Shown in pieces: positions 59,783 through 64,000 of a stretch of DNA of 64,000 bases. This stretch comes from Bacillota bacterium (GTDB lineage: Bacteria > Bacillota > Clostridia > Lachnospirales > Lachnospiraceae). The stretch is from NCBI GenBank assembly GCA_023414355.1, contig JAEZOB010000042.1, positions 124,001 to 188,000 of the forward strand. The letters run 5' to 3'. How positions within the stretch are numbered: the first letter of the stretch is position 1; every line of letters begins with the position of its first letter. Under the pieces are notes generated by a model. That model saw nothing but the letters and a program-made list of their open reading frames with translations. It made no database searches and was not told the DNA's origin. A program made the translations under genes and the position numbers.

Positions 59783-60662
59783 TAACAGATGCCTTTGTCT
59801 TCCACAAAAAGCTTAATTTTGTCTCTGACAGAATAACAGCAAGAAAAATTAGTGAAAATCCGATAAAAAGCTTAATTGTTACGATCTCATGATAAAAAAT
59901 AACTGAGAATAAAACCCCAAATACGGATTCCAGGCTCATGATAATCGCAGCCGGTGCCGGATGCGTATATTTCTGTCCGACATTCTGACATAGAATCGCA
60001 ATCGCTGTAGCAAAAACTGCAAGATAAAGCAACGCGGATACCGAACCTACCGTCCAAATCGATGGAGTATCTTCAAAGATCAATCCAATGATCCAGGAAT
60101 ACACTGCAGCATAACCAAACTGAATGATCGTAAGAAGGATTGGATCCCTTTTCCCAGAAAATTTTGCAACAGCCACGATATGCCCCGCATAAACAGTTCC
60201 GGCGGCTAAAGTAAATATATCTCCCATTCTGATACTGAGATCACCATTCAATGATACCATTCCAATACCAATAATACCTACAAAGGCCGCGATAATGTTA
60301 TACTTATCCGGCTTTTTCTTATCTACAACCCAAAACAGAAACGGAACCAACACGCAGTAAATTGCAGTCAAGAAGGCATTTTTCCCGGGTGTCGTATCAG
60401 TAATTCCTATGGTTTGCAGACTATAGGCCAGGAACAAAAAAGTACCGAGAATACCTCCTTTGATAAAATAATCCTTATTCAGCTTACCAAGCCTTTTTCT
60501 GAATATCAGGCATAGCAGTAACCCTGCGATTGTAAAACGAAATGCCAGTAGCATATGCGGCTGCATCACATCCATAGAGTTCTTCACAACAAAAAAAGAG
60601 CTGCCCCAGATGAGCGTTGCCCCGAACAACGCAATTTTAGCCCCTATTGTACGCTTGTCCAT
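59757..60662 (-). CDS. EamA/DMT-family transporter (second copy)
   Basis: 301 aa with about ten membrane helices in two EamA repeats (GATLIWGSSFFVVKNSMDVMQPHMLLAFRFTIAGL; AAIIMSLESVFGVLFSVIFYHEIVTIKLFIGFSLIFLAVILSE). Metabolite exporter of unknown substrate. Different from the copy at 44087-45046. AAGGAAGG precedes the ATG. Convergent overlap with the 135-aa gene. Confidence 0.92.
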   Translation of the reverse strand: MDKRTIGAKIALFGATLIWGSSFFVVKNSMDVMQPHMLLAFRFTIAGLLLCLIFRKRLGKLNKDYFIKGGILGTFLFLAYSLQTIGITDTTPGKNAFLTAIYCVLVPFLFWVVDKKKPDKYNIIAAFVGIIGIGMVSLNGDLSIRMGDIFTLAAGTVYAGHIVAVAKFSGKRDPILLTIIQFGYAAVYSWIIGLIFEDTPSIWTVGSVSALLYLAVFATAIAILCQNVGQKYTHPAPAAIIMSLESVFGVLFSVIFYHEIVTIKLFIGFSLIFLAVILSETKLSFLWKTKASVTKREDILE

Positions 60663-60776
60663 TGTTATCGTCCTTCCTTATGTACATAGTGAATGATATG
60701 TTGTTTTAAGTGTTTAAACCTGTTATCTGCACATTCTAGCACACTCTCCTAAAAGGTACAACCTCTTTTCTATGTA

Positions 60777-60813
60777 AATACCAAAACTTAGCCTCCGGGC
60801 AAGTTCTGGTATT
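60777..60813 (-). terminator. Hairpin after the peroxiredoxin gene
   Basis: AATACCAAAACTT (60777-60789) pairs with AAGTTCTGGTATT (60801-60813) with one mismatch; it starts 15 bases after the stop codon at 60829. T tract weak. Confidence 0.65.
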
Positions 60814-60828
60814 ATAAGCATTCCTCAG

Positions 60829-61569
60829 TTAGGGTCTTCTATAGTTCAATCTACCGCGGCTAGGGTACATGGACGGATATGGTAGAACTTCTGGTTCATA
60901 ACCATAGCTATCCGCTGTACAGTTTGACTGCAGAAAGCAAAGAAACCAATCCAGACAATATTGACCTTCCCCTACCTGCTGCAACCTTTCTTTCGCTCCG
61001 CTGCAGGTACCGGGTGGAGGTAAAATGACATCATCGCAGGGCTTCCAGTCTGCAGGCGTTGCAACCTTTTCCTCATCTGCTTTTTGCAAAGCGATGATCA
61101 TACGTTTTATCTCCTGCATGTTGCGTCCTGTAGATGCAGGGTAATATAGGATAGCTCTGATTACACCCTCAGGATCAATGATAAATACGGAGCGTACAGT
61201 CTGGGTCGTTGAATACCCTGGGTGCAGCATCCCGTATTCCTTGGCGATTTCCATCTTGATATCAGCAATCAAAGGAAAGGTAACCTCCACATGCTTGATA
61301 TCCTTCCAGACTAGTTCCTTGATTTTTCTTAGCCAGGCGATATGCGAATATACCGAATCTATCGACAGACCGACCAGTTCTGTATTCAATTCCCAAAATT
61401 CATCTAGCATAGATGCAAAGGTCATAAATTCTGTCGTACACACCGGAGTAAAATCAGCAGGATGGCTGAAAAAGATCACCCAGCATCCCCTAAAATCTTC
61501 CGGAAAGTTGATTTCTCCCTGAGTCGTAACTGCATGAAAAGCAGGTGCATGATCTCCGATTAGTGGCAT
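60829..61569 (-). CDS. Peroxiredoxin, Prx6/archaeal thioredoxin-peroxidase type
   Basis: 246 aa. Peroxidatic Cys in HPADFTPVCTTEF (PxxxTxxC), plus WKPCDDVILPPP and, near the C terminus, GQYCLDWFLCF. This CLDWxxC motif matches the CLDWWFC segment I recall from the Aeropyrum pernix peroxidase, where the two cysteines act in the catalytic cycle. Reduces peroxides. Start at ATG 61569 (MPLIGDHAPAF) with AAGGAG upstream; a farther in-frame ATG at 61662 adds an unrelated leader. Ends with a Tyr/Pro-rich tail. Confidence 0.92.
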   Translation of the reverse strand: MPLIGDHAPAFHAVTTQGEINFPEDFRGCWVIFFSHPADFTPVCTTEFMTFASMLDEFWELNTELVGLSIDSVYSHIAWLRKIKELVWKDIKHVEVTFPLIADIKMEIAKEYGMLHPGYSTTQTVRSVFIIDPEGVIRAILYYPASTGRNMQEIKRMIIALQKADEEKVATPADWKPCDDVILPPPGTCSGAKERLQQVGEGQYCLDWFLCFLQSNCTADSYGYEPEVLPYPSMYPSRGRLNYRRP

Positions 61570-61680
61570 AGGATGAAGACTCCTTCTCTCATGAAATCTA
61601 CTGATATTACAATGATATGTCAGAGAACTATTTATGCCACACATGATATGATTATTATTCAAGCTTACATGCTATTATTA

Positions 61681-61750
61681 AAGTGTCAAAACGCTTTGCT
61701 CTTTTCCAGATAAATAAACAACAATAGCAAACAAGCTTGCTTGTTATTAA
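61681..61750. repeat. Left-half copy of the AAGTGTCAAA element
   Basis: Direct duplicate of the first 70 bases of the copy at 61751 with two or three changes; stops at the central GCAAGCTTGC-type tip and then continues TTGTTATTA. Confidence 0.88.
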
Positions 61751-61858
61751 AAGTGTCAAAACGCTTCGCTCTTTTCCAGATAAATAAACAGCAATAGCAA
61801 ACAAGCTTGCTATTGCTGTTTATTTATCTGGAAAGCACCAATGGTGCTTTTGACACTT
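61751..61858. repeat. MITE-like palindromic element, complete copy (108 bp)
   Basis: Terminal repeats AAGTGTCAAA and TTTGACACTT. Central stem TCCAGATAAATAAACAGCAA and its exact complement, tip ACAAGC; side hairpins CGCTTCGC (left) and AGCACCAATGGTGCT (right). In inverse orientation to the 53180 copy, whose GGTGCT hairpin is on the left. Confidence 0.9.
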
Positions 61859-62107
61859 TATTCAATTTACTTTTTTACTCAAATACATTTATTACTCAAC
61901 AATATTATTACTATATTGCCTCTTTTACTCGATTGATAACATTGAATTCAATCTATTTATAATCCAATTGAGTTTATCATTAATTATAAACAAATTATAA
62001 ATTTCTATTGGTATTTTTTTATTAATAATGTATAATAAATATAACAGCATGCTAGTTTTCATCGACACATACTCGGTTTTGTAAACTTTGGGAAGGCGGG
62101 ATGAAGA

Positions 62108-62449
62108 ATGTACCATTCAATGATTTGTTGGTTTATAGCATTATGTTTTATTTTATACGGAATTAGAGCAATGTATAGCAGAAAGCCTTATGGAATTTAT
62201 TCCTCTATGAAAGCGCCTGACAGCACAGATGTTACAGATATCAAGAAATATAATCATTCGATTGGCTGGTTGTTTCTTGGTTTTTCTCTTCTTTTTATTG
62301 TGGTAAGTCTTTATGTACATGCAGATGTCTTAACTTCGGGTATCCTACTTGCATTGACCTTCTTCATTGGATCCCTACTTTTTATGGTAATTTATGAGAC
62401 TGTAATTGCAAAAAGATATGTTAAAGATCATCCTAATACGATTGCATAG
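62108..62449 (+). CDS. Small membrane protein of unknown function
   Basis: 113 aa, plus strand. Three hydrophobic segments (about 5-20, 53-72, 75-97). Between the first two lies RKPYGIYSSMKAPDSTDVTDIKKYNHSIGWLFLG, a KPxG...TDIKKYN pattern I associate with a common small clostridial membrane protein family, without a named function. GGGATGAAG precedes the ATG, and a terminator follows. Confidence 0.75.
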   Translation: MYHSMICWFIALCFILYGIRAMYSRKPYGIYSSMKAPDSTDVTDIKKYNHSIGWLFLGFSLLFIVVSLYVHADVLTSGILLALTFFIGSLLFMVIYETVIAKRYVKDHPNTIA

Positions 62450-62467
62450 TCAAATTAATTAATAACT

Positions 62468-62512
62468 GCCTGGCCGCCAGCTTCTATTCGCTGGTAACCA
62501 GGCTATATTTTT
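62468..62512 (+). terminator. Terminator after the 113-aa membrane protein
   Basis: GCCTGG (62468-62473) and CCAGGC (62498-62503) enclose an inner CCAGC/GCTGG stem, followed by TATATTTTT. Confidence 0.85.
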
Positions 62513-62569
62513 ATCCCTATTTTATTCTAATGTATCTTATGATATCTGTATTTCACTCTTTCCTTAAGC

Positions 62570-63379
62570 TTAATCATCTAGGATTGTGCCATCGGTTCCG
62601 ATCGTTACCACTCTCCAGGGTATCATCTTCCCACTATTTGCCATAGCAGTTTTTACCGCATGCACGATACCGCCGCAGCAGGGCACTTCCATACGAATTA
62701 CGGTTATACTCTTTAAATCATTCATTCTAAGAATCTGTGTCAGCTTTTCGGAATAGTCCACTTCATCCAGCTTCGGACAGCCGATCAGGGTAATTTTGTT
62801 CTTCATAAAGCTGTGGAAATCTCCATAGGCATATGCAGTACAATCTGCGGCGATTAACAGATTAGCATTCGCAAAATAAGGTGCATTCGGGGGAACTAAT
62901 TGAATCTGTACCGGCCACTGTCTAAGCTCGGAAGCTGTGGTCCTTTGTGAACTCTCTCGCTCCGGAGCCGCTACAGGTGTGCTCTCCTGCCTGTTTAAGC
63001 TCATCATTCTGGAGCCGGGACATCCTCCTCCTATTCCGTGATGCGCTCCATGGTGATGTCCATCATGATGATGTCCATCATGGTGATGTCCTTCATGGGA
63101 CTGTGAGGAACTCTGTGAAACTGCTTTCGTCTGTCGTTCCTTTAAATCAATATTTCGTTTGACCTCTTCTTCGTTATATTCTAGGGCTTCCCTTTCCTCA
63201 AAGGTAATAGCTCCTGTTGGGCATACCGGAAGACAATTTCCGAGACCATCGCAGTAATCATCTCGAAGCAGCTTTGCCTTACCATCCACCAGACCGATCG
63301 CTGATTCATGACAGGCATTGACGCATAAGCCACAGCCATTGCAGAGTTCTTCATTAATTTTGATAATTTTACGTACCAT
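62570..63379 (-). CDS. 4Fe-4S ferredoxin-like protein with His-rich linker
   Basis: 269 aa. Two iron-sulfur motifs at the N terminus: CNGCGLCVNAC (C-x2-C-x2-C-x3-C) and YCDGLGNCLPVCPTGAI. Residues about 105-125 form a His-rich stretch (HHHDGHHHDGHHHGAHHG), then a C-terminal domain (about 160-269) with QLVPPNAPYFANANLLIAADC, LIGCPKLDEVDY and VPCCGGI, cysteine-containing. The His stretch may bind zinc, nickel or another metal. AGGAGG precedes ATG 63379; a farther upstream in-frame start at 63406 is not supported. A perfect palindrome sits at about -41 of its predicted promoter. Confidence 0.88.
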   Translation of the reverse strand: MVRKIIKINEELCNGCGLCVNACHESAIGLVDGKAKLLRDDYCDGLGNCLPVCPTGAITFEEREALEYNEEEVKRNIDLKERQTKAVSQSSSQSHEGHHHDGHHHDGHHHGAHHGIGGGCPGSRMMSLNRQESTPVAAPERESSQRTTASELRQWPVQIQLVPPNAPYFANANLLIAADCTAYAYGDFHSFMKNKITLIGCPKLDEVDYSEKLTQILRMNDLKSITVIRMEVPCCGGIVHAVKTAMANSGKMIPWRVVTIGTDGTILDD

Positions 63380-63468
63380 GTGATAACCTCCTATATTCAA
63401 AGACAATTTATATTGTTGATTTTCTGTTTCATTCCGAACGGATTACTGTTAGCTCTGTCCATGGGTTT

Positions 63469-63474
63469 ATTATA
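63469..63474 (-). promoter_or_regulatory. -10 box of the ferredoxin-like gene
   Basis: TATAAT on the minus strand; the -35 region lies within the palindrome and does not match consensus, as expected for an activator-dependent promoter. Start predicted near 63462. Confidence 0.6.
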
Positions 63475-63486
63475 TAGGAGAAGCCA

Positions 63487-63520
63487 AGCAAAATGTGTAG
63501 CTATAGCTACACATTTTGCT
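63487..63520 (-). promoter_or_regulatory. 34-bp perfect palindrome, candidate activator site
   Basis: AGCAAAATGTGTAGC, TATA, GCTACACATTTTGCT. Its centre (63503.5) is about 41 bases upstream of the predicted start of the ferredoxin-like gene, the class II position of Crp/Fnr-type activators. It also follows the stop of the next gene, so a terminator role is an alternative. Confidence 0.7.
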
Positions 63521-63535
63521 ACATGATTTAAATTT

Positions 63536-63937
63536 TTAAAAGAAAACAAAACTGCAAAGCAGCAGCATAAAACCTGAAATTATGATGGCTAAACGGATAA
63601 GGCCATATTCTACGACTGCGTTTTGGAAGAAGTTCTTTTGGTAAGTATCTCCCTCCCTCTCCAGTCGAACATGCTGCAGGTTACTAAAGGCAGCCATATC
63701 GCTATGTTTTGAGCCAATCCCACTGATGCTCGCTCCGGACGAAGCTCCTTTCATGGAAGCCAACATTCCTACTGCACCAACTACGATACCTTCCATTGTC
63801 ATAATATCCTGTAATGTGGTGTCAGAACGACCTTCGATCAGAAATGCAACACCTGTTTCAATTCCAAGGAAAACAAAGCTGACCGCCAGTAGGAGCAGAA
63901 GCTTTTTCAAAAGCTTGACAAGCGTTTTTTTCCACAT
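63536..63937 (-). CDS. Small membrane protein of unknown function
   Basis: 133 aa. Two or three hydrophobic segments (about 10-34, a weaker one near 48-60, and 110-132) with a Ser/Gly/Met-rich, polar loop (MKGASSGASISGIGSKHSDMAAF). Begins with a basic MWKKTLVKLLKKLL. I recognise no family; no motif suggests a reaction. GAAAGGGG precedes the ATG. It lies upstream of the ferredoxin-like gene on the same strand. Confidence 0.7.
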   Translation of the reverse strand: MWKKTLVKLLKKLLLLLAVSFVFLGIETGVAFLIEGRSDTTLQDIMTMEGIVVGAVGMLASMKGASSGASISGIGSKHSDMAAFSNLQHVRLEREGDTYQKNFFQNAVVEYGLIRLAIIISGFMLLLCSFVFF

Positions 63938-64000
63938 GATAATGTATCCCCTTTCACCTTTACTAAAATGTCTATGTTTTACAATATTATAATTATTATA

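Larger units (their letters stand above)
61570..62107. other. Noncoding region with palindromic repeats
   Basis: 538 bases between the peroxiredoxin gene and the plus-strand membrane protein gene. It holds one complete and one half copy of the AAGTGTCAAA element (61681-61858). The remaining right part (61860-62090) is very AT-rich with no convincing gene. Confidence 0.8.

Noticed and set aside
53076..61858. Complete insertion sequence with transposase
   Set aside because: The elements are about 110 bp, have no reading frame, and no transposase gene is in the window.
61925..62116. 63-codon frame on the minus strand
   Set aside because: It is in extreme AT-rich sequence, lacks a ribosome binding site and reads as low-complexity Ile/Asn/Leu.

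Overview
The window reads as a chromosomal segment of a spore-forming, anaerobic, moderately low-GC Firmicute, most likely a Lachnospiraceae member of the Clostridium phytofermentans/Anaerocolumna type. Support comes from sporulation genes (yqfC, yqfD, spoIIP, gpr, spoVB-like, a BofC-like protein), a CIRCE-controlled hrcA-grpE-dnaK-dnaJ operon, short-form HisG with HisZ, strong AGGAGG ribosome binding sites and gene orders shared with Bacillus subtilis. Nearly all genes lie on the minus strand. The family assignment is inferred from gene content and order, not from a database search.

Layout. 1-9.75 kb: end of a flavoprotein gene, BofC-like and SpoVB-like proteins, a DUF3048 lipoprotein, then the conserved yqfC-yqfD-phoH-[HD membrane protein]-ybeY run, a GNAT enzyme and rpsU. 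9.8-18.8 kb: a histidine operon hisZ-hisG-hisD-hisB-hisA-hisIE followed by alaS, read from a consensus promoter with a 12-bp dyad at the start point. 18.8-26.2 kb: recU with a HEAT-like partner, two pseudouridine synthases, a HAD phosphatase, RsmF, a small alarmone synthetase and RsmE. 26.3-41.1 kb: the dnaK region (rpsT, gpr, spoIIP, lepA, hemW, hrcA, grpE, dnaK, dnaJ, prmA), with a hydrolase and a DUF3784 gene inserted between prmA and rsmE. 41.1-48.6 kb: an accessory block (structured non-coding DNA, an SLH/YcdB surface protein, EamA/AraC pair, a TetR-ApbE-FMN-binding operon and tRNA-Ser). 48.7-52.9 kb: holA, lepB, rpoZ, remA, yicC and an odd amidase. 53-64 kb: accessory genes (cysK, an isoprenoid-synthase-like orphan, nitrilase/DeoR pair, Rrf2 regulator, EamA exporter, peroxiredoxin, His-rich ferredoxin, unknown membrane proteins) among palindromic repeats.

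The most unusual points are: a HisF-derived barrel fused to HisIE with Asp11 replaced by Asn; the his promoter/dyad; an orphan protein with both Asp-rich motifs of class I prenyl synthases; a signal-less amidase lacking its catalytic Glu; a roughly 110-bp palindromic element family at two loci; a 101-bp tandem duplication carrying Shine-Dalgarno-like hairpins between grpE and dnaK; and different short tandem repeats in several intergenic gaps. No phage, insertion sequence with transposase, or CRISPR array is visible.
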